Assembly (NCBI RefSeq): GCF_015477355.1
Contig: NZ_JADLRJ010000011.1
Span: 1 to 64,000, forward strand
Length of the DNA: 64,000 nt
From: Nocardia blacklockiae
GTDB lineage: Bacteria; Actinomycetota; Actinomycetes; Mycobacteriales; Mycobacteriaceae
Direction of reading: 5' to 3'
Positions within the stretch are counted from its first letter, which is position 1; every line of letters begins with the position of its first letter. A model generated the notes under the pieces. The model had not been told where the DNA came from. It saw only the letters and a program-made list of their open reading frames with translations, and made no database searches. Positions 1 to 7,689 of this stretch are shown here, piece by piece. The translations under genes were made by a program, and so were the position numbers.

Positions 1-65
1 AGCTCCCACTGCTTGTCCGTCAGCACCTGGTACCGATCACCGGTCAGTGTCGCCACGGCGACCAT
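1..65 (-). CDS. IS5-family transposase, N-terminal fragment (runs off the left edge)
   Basis: Read on the minus strand from an ATG at 65, the first 21 codons give MVAVATLTGDRYQVLTDKQW. The YQVLTDKQWE stretch resembles the opening of IS5/IS427-group transposases, which typically begin with a YxxLTDxQWxxIxPLLP pattern. Only the first residues are in the window, so neither intactness nor the DDE residues can be judged. A hairpin lies just upstream (69-101). Seen: the reading frame and motif. Known: the family signature. Inferred: an insertion sequence straddles the left window border. Confidence 0.55.
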   Translation of the reverse strand, partial: MVAVATLTGDRYQVLTDKQWE

Positions 66-68
66 AAT

Positions 69-101
69 GCATGACCGGCCCGCTGTTCGGGCTGGTCATG
101 C
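69..101. repeat. Hairpin upstream of the IS5-like transposase
   Basis: Two 14-base arms, gcatgaccggcccg and cgggctggtcatgc, flank the 5-base loop ctgtt and pair with one mismatch. It sits 3 bases before the transposase start, inside what would be the leader of the IS transcript. It could be a protective hairpin or part of the IS end; the terminal inverted repeat itself was not identified. Confidence 0.5.
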
Positions 102-650
102 AAAATCTATTGGGAGACAGGCCCTAGAGCCATACGTCAGTTTAGTGGCAGAGCTATGGTTCTTGCGCCGGAAGGGTGGCAATACGTCAGGTCATCTTGC
201 ATCGGACACGAATCATGGCGCAGTTGATCAGTGCATCCTATTCTCCCAAGGCCAGTTCGATCATTTTGGCTGTCTGGGCAGGGTTGGGCCCTCTCTATCT
301 CGCCTTGGTTCGGGCTCGGAGGACGCACCATTGAACACCACGGCATCGTCAAACCGCACGTTCTGGGCTCGCATGAGCCCATGCTCCGGCACAGCCTCCC
401 CAACACCCCAACCGTCCCTGGTGTCCGAGGCCAGGCGGTTGTCAAACCGACAAGCCCTCGGGCCTGTCGGTAGTTGACGACATAATGACGGGCGTGGTTC
501 CTGAAATCTGGCTCGACGATTCAATGGACATCGATGCGCCAATCGTTAACTCGTGGTTCCGACATCATGAGGCCACCACTCAGGAGCACTGGTTCCCACC
601 TGGCTATCGAGTTGATGGCAAGCTGTCTCAGGCCAAATCGCTGAAGTGGT
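102..650. other. About 550 bases without a supported gene
   Basis: Open frames exist on both strands, but none has a ribosome-binding site, a recognisable domain or consistent codon use. The stretch lies between the IS5-like fragment and the left end of the IS21-type element. It is best read as insertion-sequence border DNA or decayed sequence. Confidence 0.5.
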
Positions 651-658
651 TGTGCGGG

Positions 659-743
659 TGATCTCGGACAGCACCTGCGGGGGAATCTGGGCAGCGCTTT
701 CGATCTGAAGATGTTGGTGCAGGCGAATTTTGACGTCACCTGG
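659..743. repeat. Left subterminal repeats of the IS21-type element
   Basis: The copy at 724-743 (cgaattttgacgtcacctgg) matches the reverse complement of 3310-3329 (cgaatctcggcgtcacctgg) at 17 of 20 positions. A weaker copy at 659-677 (tgatctcggacagcacctg) has the same gap to the inner copy as the two right-end repeats, within a few tens of bases. These are probably transposase-binding sites. Confidence 0.6.
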
Positions 744-819
744 ATCGGATGGTGGTAGGTTGCGCCGCAACGTTCTGTGTGCTGCGTCGACGCCGGAACC
801 CGTGTGGTAGGAGCCGTCG

Positions 820-2457
820 TTGCCGCCTCGCCAGTCCAAGGTGGAGTTGTATGCCGCGATTCGTCGGGATTCGCGGGCGGGGATGTCGGGTCGGGCGTTG
901 GAGCGCAAGTACAACGTCTCGTATCGCACGGTTCGTGCGGCCTTGAACTCGGCGTGGCCGGCCGAACGCAAGAAGTATCCGCCGCGAGCGTCCAAGCTCG
1001 ATGAGTTCAAGCCGACCATCGATGAGTGGTTGCGCACCGATCTGAATGCGCCACGCAAGCAACGGCATACGGTGCGGCGGATCTTTGCCCGGTTGATCGA
1101 CGAGCAGCACATGATCGACGTCTCCTACGAGACAGTGCGTGAGTATGTGGCGACCCGGGCGCCGCAGATCCGGGCGGCGGCCGGGCGTGGCCCGGTCGAG
1201 GTGTTCATTCCCCAGACACACCGGCCCGGCGACGAGGCCGAGGTCGATTTCGGTGAACTCGTGGTCGAGCTTCGTGGCGAGCCGGTCAAGATGTTCTTGT
1301 TCTCGTTCCGGCTCTCATTCTCCGGCAAGGCTATTCATCGAATTTCGACCTCGGGTGGGCAGGAGGCGTTCTTCGAGGGGCACGTTCACGCGTTCCGCGT
1401 GCTGGGCGGGGTGCCGTTCGGCAAGGTTCGATACGACAATCTGAATGCGGCTGTCGCACAGGTCATCGGGTTGTCGCGGTTGCGTGTGGAGACGGATCGG
1501 TGGACGGCTTTCCGGTCTCATTATGATCTTGACGTTTTCTACTGTCAGCCCGGTGAGCAGGGAGCTCACGAAAAGGGCGGTGTCGAAGGCGATATCGGCT
1601 GGTTTCGTCGCAATCACCTCGTGCCCGTCCCGTCTGTGAACTCGGTAGGTGAGTTGAACGCGAAGATCGATGACTGGGACTTCGCCGATGACACACGCCG
1701 GATCGGTGCGCGCGCCCGGACGGTCGGTGAGCATTTCGAGGTCGAAAGACCACTGCTGAAACCGTTGCCGGAGGAGGACTTCGAGACCGGGTTGTGGTTC
1801 ACCCCGCGGGTCGACCGGTATTCGTTGGTTACGGTGCGCACCAATCGCTACAGCGTTCCGGTCCGGTTGATCGGGCGTCAGCTGCGGGTGTTGCTGCACG
1901 CCTCACTGCTGATCGTCTACGACGGCCGGGTCGAGGTCACCCGGCACGAACGGATCGCGGGCAAGGCACAAACCCGCATGGACCTCGACCACTATCTCGA
2001 AGGGCTGATGCGCAAGCCCGGGGCACTGGCCGGGGCAACAGCGTTGGAACAGGCTCGCCTGGCCGGCAAGTTCACCGCCGCTCACGACGCATGGTGGGCC
2101 GCTGCGCGCAAAGCGCACGGGGATCGTGACGGCACCCGCGCTCTCATCGAAGTGCTGCTGTTGCACCGGCACATGCCCCACGCCCAGGTGATCGCGGGCC
2201 TCGAGGTCGCACTGTCGGTCGGCGCGCTGACCGCCGACGCTGTCGCTCTCGAGGCCCGCAAGATCGCCGACGCGACACCGCCACCACCGCCGGCAGTGGA
2301 CCTCGACGTCCCCGACGCCGAGCCCACCATCGTGTCGTCGCTGACCACGCGTCGCCTGGCGCAGCTCCCACCCGATCTGAGGCCGTTGCCGTCGGTGGCC
2401 ATCTATGACCAGCTGCTGCGCCGCCCGTACCCACCGAGAGAAGGAACTACCCGATGA
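820..2457 (+). CDS. istA: IS21 family transposase IstA
   Basis: This DDE-type transposase cuts and joins the ends of its IS21-family element. The 545-residue length suits the family. The N-terminus (about 1-60) has a helix-turn-helix region around RALERKYNVSYRTVRAAL. The catalytic core follows, with a DFGEL segment near residue 145 and a conserved HEKGGVEGDIGWFRRN segment near 250. A C-terminal Mu-type beta-barrel region follows (VRTNRYSVPV near 340). The start is a TTG at 820 behind a gtaggag ribosome-binding site; no ATG/GTG gives a better match. It overlaps istB by 4 bases, so the two are translationally coupled. It appears intact. Confidence 0.92.
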   Translation: MPPRQSKVELYAAIRRDSRAGMSGRALERKYNVSYRTVRAALNSAWPAERKKYPPRASKLDEFKPTIDEWLRTDLNAPRKQRHTVRRIFARLIDEQHMIDVSYETVREYVATRAPQIRAAAGRGPVEVFIPQTHRPGDEAEVDFGELVVELRGEPVKMFLFSFRLSFSGKAIHRISTSGGQEAFFEGHVHAFRVLGGVPFGKVRYDNLNAAVAQVIGLSRLRVETDRWTAFRSHYDLDVFYCQPGEQGAHEKGGVEGDIGWFRRNHLVPVPSVNSVGELNAKIDDWDFADDTRRIGARARTVGEHFEVERPLLKPLPEEDFETGLWFTPRVDRYSLVTVRTNRYSVPVRLIGRQLRVLLHASLLIVYDGRVEVTRHERIAGKAQTRMDLDHYLEGLMRKPGALAGATALEQARLAGKFTAAHDAWWAAARKAHGDRDGTRALIEVLLLHRHMPHAQVIAGLEVALSVGALTADAVALEARKIADATPPPPPAVDLDVPDAEPTIVSSLTTRRLAQLPPDLRPLPSVAIYDQLLRRPYPPREGTTR

Positions 2458-3293
2458 CAATCCCCAGTGCGCCGCGACGCCGCGGCATGACCGAGCAGGC
2501 CGCCGACGCGTCGATCGACCAGGCATGTCGGATGTTGCGGTTGCCGACGATTCGTCAGCAGTTCGGCGAGATCGCCGACACCGCCGAACGCGAGCAGATG
2601 TCGTATCGGGCGTTCATGGCCGAGTTGCTGCTGGCCGAGTGCGACGACCGCGCCCGACGCCGCTCCGAGCGCCGCATCCGCGCGGCCGGGTTCCCACGCG
2701 ACAAGTCGTTGCGCGCCTTCGATTTCGACGCCAACCCGAGCATCGACGCCGCGCTCATCCACACCCTGGCCACCTGCGGATGGGTCGAGAAAGGGTTGCC
2801 GCTGTGTCTGATTGGCGATTCGGGCACCGGTAAGAGTCATCTGCTGATCTCGCTGGGCACCGAGGCCGCGATGAAGGGCTTCCGCGTGAAATACACCCTG
2901 GCTACCAAACTCGTCAACGAACTGGTCGAAGCCGCCGATGACAAGGTGCTGACCAAAACCATCGCCCGCTACGGTCGAGTGGATCTGCTCTGCCTTGACG
3001 AACTCGGATATATGGCCCTGGACCGCCGCGGCGCCGAGCTGCTGTTCCAGGTTCTGACTGAGAGGGAGGAAAAGAGCAGTGTCGCCATCGCATCCAACGA
3101 GTCGTTCGGGGGATGGACGAAAACGTTCACCGATCCTCGGCTGTGCTCGGCCATTGTCGATCGATTGACCTTCGGCGGACACATCATCGAGACCGGCACT
3201 CAAAGTTACCGCCTGACCCGCACCGCGCAAGTCGCCGCGCAGACCATGCCGCCGAAAGACGCAGAACAGCAGGCGCTGCAACCCCAACCCTGA
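2454..3293 (+). CDS. istB: IS21 family helper ATPase IstB
   Basis: This DnaC/IstB-like AAA+ ATPase assists IstA with target choice and transposition. At 279 residues it is near family length. Walker A is visible as IGDSGTGKSHLL (about residues 121-132) and Walker B as LLCLDELGYM (about 176-185). ASNESFGGW, which precedes the arginine-finger region, is also typical of IstB. The ATG overlaps the istA stop in an ATGA arrangement. No frameshift or truncation is visible, so the element may be transposition-competent. Confidence 0.92.
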   Translation: MTIPSAPRRRGMTEQAADASIDQACRMLRLPTIRQQFGEIADTAEREQMSYRAFMAELLLAECDDRARRRSERRIRAAGFPRDKSLRAFDFDANPSIDAALIHTLATCGWVEKGLPLCLIGDSGTGKSHLLISLGTEAAMKGFRVKYTLATKLVNELVEAADDKVLTKTIARYGRVDLLCLDELGYMALDRRGAELLFQVLTEREEKSSVAIASNESFGGWTKTFTDPRLCSAIVDRLTFGGHIIETGTQSYRLTRTAQVAAQTMPPKDAEQQALQPQP

Positions 3294-3309
3294 CCAGCTA
3301 CCGCGACAA

Positions 3310-3359
3310 CCAGGTGACGCCGAGATTCGTCTGGAATTACCTGGTCGCGCCACAATTCG
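3310..3359. repeat. Right subterminal repeats of the IS21-type element
   Basis: Two inverted copies, 3310-3329 and 3340-3359, read on the minus strand as cgaatctcggcgtcacctgg and cgaattgtggcgcgaccagg. They share 14 of 20 positions and mirror the left-end copies. Their position just after the istB stop marks the right end of the element. Confidence 0.6.
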
Positions 3360-3371
3360 GGACCATCCGGG

Positions 3372-3596
3372 ATGTCCGATAACAGCCGCATCGGCGGCGA
3401 CGCCACCGAGCTCGCCGAACTGCTCCAGTTCATCAACGACTGGCTCGCCACCGACCAGCAGGCCCGCATCCGCCTGGACCGTTTCGCTGGCCGCGCCTAT
3501 TCCGCGCAATCCCTGCGCGCCGACCTCTACCGCTTCACGGCCGTGATACTCGCCGGCGCCGCCGAAGCTGACCAGGAACCCGACCCGGGCCACTGA
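3372..3596 (+). CDS. Small acidic hypothetical protein beside the IS21 element
   Basis: A 74-residue protein with no transmembrane segment or signal peptide. It is predicted helical, with an ELAELLQFINDWLATD segment followed by a LRADLYRF segment. Similar small proteins with a DWLA...LRADLxRF layout are remembered from actinobacterial genomes, but no function is known to me. It starts at or just beyond the right tip of the insertion sequence, so it may be a passenger or a separate gene. The ribosome-binding site is weak. The match to family memory is the main support. Confidence 0.5.
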   Translation: MSDNSRIGGDATELAELLQFINDWLATDQQARIRLDRFAGRAYSAQSLRADLYRFTAVILAGAAEADQEPDPGH

Positions 3597-3627
3597 ACGA
3601 CCCGGCACGTGGGTCCAGATCTGTTGA

Positions 3628-4041
3628 TCAGGAGTCGTCGAGGTTCTCGATGCGCCGGGCCAGTTCGGGGTGGATCCGCAGCAGGCGAGGGCGGGGGCCG
3701 GGAACCGGGGCGGGCAGCAGGGTGCGGTAGTGCAGTTTCTCGGTGGGGTCGGTGATCTCGGTGCAGATCCCGGTGACGAGCACGCACCAGCGGCGGCCGG
3801 TGGCGGGGTCGGGGGCGTCAGCCTGATACGACACGACTTGGCGGTGCGGGCTCATGGTGACCGAGCGGGCCAGGAAGACGATCAGGTCGGGTCCCTCGCG
3901 CAGGTGTCCGGCCGGGTGCAGGGTCGGTAGCGCGTGGTGGATGTAGATCAGGCGCCCGACCCTCGTCTGCTCCAACAACCCTAGCGCCGTCACCAGCGGA
4001 AATACCGGCAGGTCGCCACGTTCGTTCAGTCCCGTTCCCAT
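3628..4041 (-). CDS. Pyridoxamine 5'-phosphate oxidase-like flavin-nucleotide-binding protein
   Basis: 137 residues with the split-barrel pattern of the PPOX superfamily: LLEQTRVGRLIYI (residues ~22-34), a middle strand DLIVFLARSV, SYQADAP, and GRRWCVLVTGICTEITDP (~84-101). The W-x-V-L-V-x-G core near the C-terminal half is characteristic. Members bind FMN, F420 or haem and reduce varied substrates; the substrate cannot be told here. The N-terminus is short for the family and the strand following LPTLHPAGH is atypical, so a fused or shortened N-terminus is possible. It stands alone on the minus strand among ICE cargo genes. Confidence 0.72.
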   Translation of the reverse strand: MGTGLNERGDLPVFPLVTALGLLEQTRVGRLIYIHHALPTLHPAGHLREGPDLIVFLARSVTMSPHRQVVSYQADAPDPATGRRWCVLVTGICTEITDPTEKLHYRTLLPAPVPGPRPRLLRIHPELARRIENLDDS

Positions 4042-4176
4042 TCCTGACGCCCCGTTTCCGTTGCCCGGAGGCCCAGGGTTTGCTGCGCCGCGCTGGGCGT
4101 GCCGCCTGGACCGGTCCGTCTCCGGCCTCGGCCGAAGCGACCCGGCGGTGTCGGAGATGATATCGGGGGCTGTCCG

Positions 4177-4452
4177 CTATGGCGGGTATTCGCTGCCGTG
4201 GATGAGGGCCACGATCGCCAGACCGGTGTCGTGGATCACTGTGTCCAGGGTGTCGAGCACCGCGTCCACGCCCACACGCAGGTCTGCGGCAGCGCAGCCC
4301 TCGCCGGCGTGGGGGTCCAGCCCAGCGCGGAGCCGGTGCAGACCGAGACCGGCCTCGAACAAGTGCCCGACCAGGCGGTCCGCATGGTAGGCGAATTCGA
4401 CCGGCACCGTGAGTACGTCCTCACCGACACCAGCGAACAGATCCTCGGCCAT
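4177..4452 (-). CDS. Small lineage-specific protein, paralogue of the 44292-44612 gene
   Basis: Read from the ATG at 4452 it gives 91 residues beginning MAEDLFAGVGEDVLTVPVEF; a GTG at 4464 is an alternative. No known domain is recognised. The C-terminal half shares a pattern with the protein encoded at 44292-44612: LxxxLFxxGLxLxxI/L..., then a LDxxIxDxGLAxxxV ending (LDTVIHDTGLAIVALI here, LDHMIRDAGLAMLSVT there). That shared pattern is the best evidence that both are real genes. No signal peptide or membrane segment is visible. The role is unknown. Confidence 0.55.
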   Translation of the reverse strand: MAEDLFAGVGEDVLTVPVEFAYHADRLVGHLFEAGLGLHRLRAGLDPHAGEGCAAADLRVGVDAVLDTLDTVIHDTGLAIVALIHGSEYPP

Positions 4453-4464
4453 AGATTCCGTCAC

Positions 4465-4970
4465 GAAGAACTCGCCCCGTCTCCCAATTGATCGTTCACG
4501 ATCCTGAAGACGGCCAGTCCGAAAGGCGACGGCACCGATCCGGGTCACGTTTTCCCGGTCCGGCGGAGCGAGAGCACACGCTCGACACGACCGACGATCG
4601 GCCGGTGAGAACACGGGTGCCCTCCACCAACAGGTGCGTCACAACCTGTGACGTACCTGCCAGTGTGACACCACCACCCAGCTCGCACCACCACCTTCGG
4701 TCAACAGGCCCTAGCAGTGCCAGACCGCGCCAGACCCGCCAGCTTCCGGTCAACTGGACCCACACCCACCGACCCGCCCTCCGACAGCAGCAGGTGCTGT
4801 CAATTTTCGTCTGCACAAATCGCCGCTCGCGACGCCGAACGACTCCCGAATTCACCTGGAACCGCTGCCTGAATCCACCCGTCTAGCCACTGAAGCGCAG
4901 AGATCGCAGGGACGAGACAGTCGAGCTGATCAGTGCACACGCGTGGGTCGTCCGCGATCTGTGCGCGGAA
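4465..4970. other. About 500 bases without a confident gene
   Basis: Both strands are open for up to 130 codons, but the products are arginine/proline/serine-rich and resemble no family. A stretch at 4887-4970 continues in frame into the acetyltransferase below without an ATG, GTG or TTG, suggesting that its 5' end has been lost. No promoter was recognised. Confidence 0.4.
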
Positions 4971-5357
4971 GTGCCGATCGGATGGATCGCGGGGAAGGTG
5001 TGGCCGTGCCACGACTACTGCGGTGACATCATCTCAGGGCACCTGCCCGAGGACGCGGACGATCGCCCGTCCGGGCCGTTCGAGCTGTGCGTGGCTCCGC
5101 CGCGTCGAGGACAGGGGTATGGCACAGCAATGCTTACCGCGATCGCAAATCACCACGCGCTCCAGAACACCCAACTCTGGCTGAATATCGATATCAAGAA
5201 CGGGCCCAGCCAGTGCGCTGCTAAGCGGGCCGGGTTCAAGCACGAATTCACGACGGCCCATTACCGGATCAAGGGTGGTGATGGTATTCGGATCGATTTG
5301 CAGAAGCACATGACCCACTTCCGTCGTACCGCTACGGGCCAGAAACCCGGTCATTGA
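4971..5357 (+). CDS. GNAT-family N-acetyltransferase, probably N-terminally truncated
   Basis: GNAT enzymes move an acetyl group from acetyl-CoA to an amine. The acetyl-CoA loop is visible as VAPPRRGQGYGTAML (about residues 42-56; consensus V-x-x-x-x-RGxGxG/A). A later segment, NGPSQCAAKRAGF, matches the conserved N-x-x-S...YxKxGF region. From the GTG at 4971 it is 128 residues, whereas family members are usually 150-190. The frame stays open upstream to a TAG at 4884-4886 with coherent residues (VVRDLCAEVPIGW) but no start codon. The N-terminal strands may therefore be missing. The substrate is unknown. It lies among conjugative-element cargo. Confidence 0.7.
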   Translation: MPIGWIAGKVWPCHDYCGDIISGHLPEDADDRPSGPFELCVAPPRRGQGYGTAMLTAIANHHALQNTQLWLNIDIKNGPSQCAAKRAGFKHEFTTAHYRIKGGDGIRIDLQKHMTHFRRTATGQKPGH

Positions 5358-5572
5358 CTGAAGCGTGTACCTCTTGCTGTGCCGAGGAACCCAACTCGGC
5401 ATGAGCGTGCGTTCGAGAACGTCAGATTTCCCGACGTCAACAGGTCTCGGCCCGATGGCTGACGCAAGCGTTTCGCCGGTACCCGGGAGCCGTGAGTGTA
5501 GCCGCTCGGAGTAGACCTGCCGCAGACTTCCCACTGGTCTTGCGTGACCGCGGGATGATTACGAGGGCACAG

Positions 5573-6571
5573 TCAGTCATGTGAACCTGCAGCGGGAATG
5601 GGCGAGGACGGCCGGGTGGCGGCGTAGAAATCGTCTCGATACGAGTCGTCGATCCGGACAGGGATTCCGAAGTCTGGTGCGTGGATCATCTTCCCGTCTC
5701 CGAGGTAGAGACCGACGTGATGCACGTCGTCGGCGGTGCCGAAGAACAGGAGATCGCCGGGCTCGATGGCGTTTGCGGGAATGCGGTGGCCGGTGTGGAC
5801 TTGGTCGTAGGTGGTGCGGGGCAGGTCGATGCCGATGGTGGCGTAGGCGGCTTTAGTGAGTCCGGAGCAGTCCCAGCCGCCATTGGTTTCGGGGCCGTTG
5901 CCGCCCCACACGTACGGTTGCCCGAGTTGGGCGCACGCGAACGAGATCACCTGCACGACAGCGGGGTTGGCGGCTTGGATCGTGCGGCAGTCGCCGCTGC
6001 CCGGTGCCGGGGTGGCGCGGTAGCGGGCGGCTTGGTCGAGGACGAGTTGGACGTACCAGTCGGCGTGGTTGTAGGCGTAGAGGGCGCGGTGGAGGTCGCC
6101 GGGGGCGCCGGAGTCGCACAGGTAGAAGGCGGCGGCGTGGATGGCGTCGCTGGGGTTGTAGTGCGAGGGCGGGCTCGCCCCGCCCGCGGCCAGGGTGTGG
6201 TGTGCGGTGATCGAGTCGAAGGTGGCCTGGAGGAATTGCATGGGTCCTGCGGCGCCTGCGCTGTTTTCGCCGTCGGCGACTCCGGGGAGGCGGGAGCGGC
6301 CGTGGTCGGTCTCGACTTTGCCGATGCCGGCCAGGATGGTCCAGTCCAGTCCGGGGCAGTCCGAGGCGGCCTGGCGGTAGAGGACGAGGGTGTCGGCGGG
6401 GATGTCGGCGACCGCGTCCGGGCTCGGTGTGGATTGCCCGGCTGAGTCCGGCGCGGTGATGCCGGTGTGGGTTCGGGCGTCCTCGATCACGACGACGGTG
6501 ACGGTGAACGCGCCGATTGTCACGGCGGTCATCAGCGCGAGTCCTCCGGTGCCCGCGGCGAGCCGGAACAT
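5573..6571 (-). CDS. Bifunctional lytic transglycosylase / NlpC-P60 peptidoglycan hydrolase (VirB1-like)
   Basis: 332 residues. An N-terminal membrane anchor (GGLALMTAVTIGAFTVTVVV, about 8-27) is followed by a low-complexity linker. A soluble lytic transglycosylase domain follows at about 70-185, with likely catalytic Glu in GIGKVETDHG and the GAAGPMQF motif. A C40 NlpC/P60 peptidase follows at about 200-320, with Cys in GGWDCSGL and His in HVGLYLGDG. It would cut glycan strands and stem peptides so the conjugation channel can cross the wall. The ATG at 6571 overlaps the previous gene's stop (TGATG) behind gggag. It is the last gene of the transfer operon. Confidence 0.9.
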   Translation of the reverse strand: MFRLAAGTGGLALMTAVTIGAFTVTVVVIEDARTHTGITAPDSAGQSTPSPDAVADIPADTLVLYRQAASDCPGLDWTILAGIGKVETDHGRSRLPGVADGENSAGAAGPMQFLQATFDSITAHHTLAAGGASPPSHYNPSDAIHAAAFYLCDSGAPGDLHRALYAYNHADWYVQLVLDQAARYRATPAPGSGDCRTIQAANPAVVQVISFACAQLGQPYVWGGNGPETNGGWDCSGLTKAAYATIGIDLPRTTYDQVHTGHRIPANAIEPGDLLFFGTADDVHHVGLYLGDGKMIHAPDFGIPVRIDDSYRDDFYAATRPSSPIPAAGSHD

Positions 6572-7605
6572 CACAGTCTCCCGTGCTGGGGCGGGCGCGG
6601 CGGCGGGGGTGGGAGGGCGACGCGCCGGTCGACGGCGGTGCCGCTCTCGGCCTCGCTGGCTGGGGCAGGGGTGAGCGACAGGTGCGGCCAGGCGGTGGTG
6701 AGGTGGGTGAGGGTGATCCGGTGGCCTGGCCGGGCTGGTGGAGGGTGCAGCGGCAGCCACACTGTCTCGGCCGGTCCCGTTGCGGGGGTGTGGTCGGCGG
6801 CGGCGGTGGCGATCGGCACGGTGTCGGGGTGCTCGAGCCCGGCGGCGGTGGCGGCGAGTGTGGCACGGGCGGTGACTTCCCGTGCGCCGGTGGGGAGCCA
6901 GATCAGCAGCGGCGTGGTGATTCCGGTGGCGGCGGCCAGGTTCGCGTATCCGTCGAGTTTGCGGCTCAGTTGAGTGAGAGATTCTGTGCCGCAGTCGTAT
7001 TCGAGGAAGAACTCCAGCGCGCCCGCGTCTCGCCGGGCGTTGGTACCAGGGATGGGGTCGAGGCGTCCGTAGCCGTCGGGACGGGACAGGTCTCCCCAAA
7101 GCCGCGCGCAGCGGGTCTGAGACCACCATGCGGTGAGGACTGGTTCGGGGTGGGTGGCGAGGGTGGTGAACCAGTCGGCGACGCCGATGTCGTGGTCGAG
7201 GTGGAGGCTGTGGGCGAGGCCGAGCGCGCGGTCGTGGCGCCAGCGCAGCTCGCGCATGTCGAGGCCGTGTTCGGCGGCGAGTACGGCGGCTCCGGCGGGG
7301 GCGAGGATCCAGTGCCAGGGTGCGGTGCCGACGGGGCGGCGGGGCCGGAATCGGTCGATGACCCCGGCTTCGTGCAGCCGCAGGAGGCGGCGGGTGGCGC
7401 GGCGGGGCGCGGTGAACGCAAGGGCTGCGATGTGGGTGGTGGTGAGGACGCGGTGCTCGTAGAGCATCCACAGCAGCCACCGGTCCCGGGCGGTGAGGAT
7501 GCCGGCCAGCCTCGCCTGCCCGGCCAGCACCGGCCTAGCCGAGCGTGGGCGGTCGTGCGCGGGGGCGTGGGTTGTGGGCGGAGCGGATCGTGGAGTGGGG
7601 GTCAT
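6571..7605 (-). CDS. Replication-relaxation family protein
   Basis: A 344-residue protein of the Replic_Relax type found on actinobacterial plasmids and conjugative elements. The N-terminal third (about 35-85) looks like a winged helix: LTARDRWLLWMLYEHRVLTT and RRATRRLLRLHEAGVIDR. The central part carries the family's acidic and histidine-rich positions (RHDRALGLAHSLHLDHDIG near 125-143, EFFLEYDCGTES near 200). The C-terminal 50 residues are proline-rich and probably disordered. Family members are proposed to act in plasmid replication or DNA relaxation; the biochemical role is not established. With no classical relaxase nearby, it is a candidate DNA-processing factor for transfer. It is in the operon between the coupling ATPase and the wall hydrolase. 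Confidence 0.8.
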   Translation of the reverse strand: MTPTPRSAPPTTHAPAHDRPRSARPVLAGQARLAGILTARDRWLLWMLYEHRVLTTTHIAALAFTAPRRATRRLLRLHEAGVIDRFRPRRPVGTAPWHWILAPAGAAVLAAEHGLDMRELRWRHDRALGLAHSLHLDHDIGVADWFTTLATHPEPVLTAWWSQTRCARLWGDLSRPDGYGRLDPIPGTNARRDAGALEFFLEYDCGTESLTQLSRKLDGYANLAAATGITTPLLIWLPTGAREVTARATLAATAAGLEHPDTVPIATAAADHTPATGPAETVWLPLHPPPARPGHRITLTHLTTAWPHLSLTPAPASEAESGTAVDRRVALPPPPPRPPQHGRL

Positions 7606-7689
7606 CGCAGTGCACCTCCGATCGGCGGCGAGGTGAAGCGCCGGGCATGGCGGGGCGGCGAGCGCCGGAAACTGTTGTGCTGGCAGGTG

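Larger units (their letters stand above)
650..3375 (+). mobile_element. IS21-family insertion sequence (approximate limits)
   Basis: An istA-istB pair with a 4-base overlap is bracketed by related subterminal repeats: left copies at 659-677 and 724-743, right copies inverted at 3340-3359 and 3310-3329. Multiple repeats near each tip are typical of IS21 elements. The exact termini and target duplication could not be fixed, so both limits are estimates. Confidence 0.75.

Noticed and set aside
261-542. Minus-strand frame near the left edge with a QNVRFDDAVVFNG segment
   Set aside because: No ribosome site, no domain and interrupted similarity; treated as decayed or non-coding DNA.
117-4714. Shared 11-mer acaggccctag at 117-127 and 4704-4714
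   Set aside because: Could be an insertion-sequence end remnant, but it is too short and without flanking similarity to support a second element.
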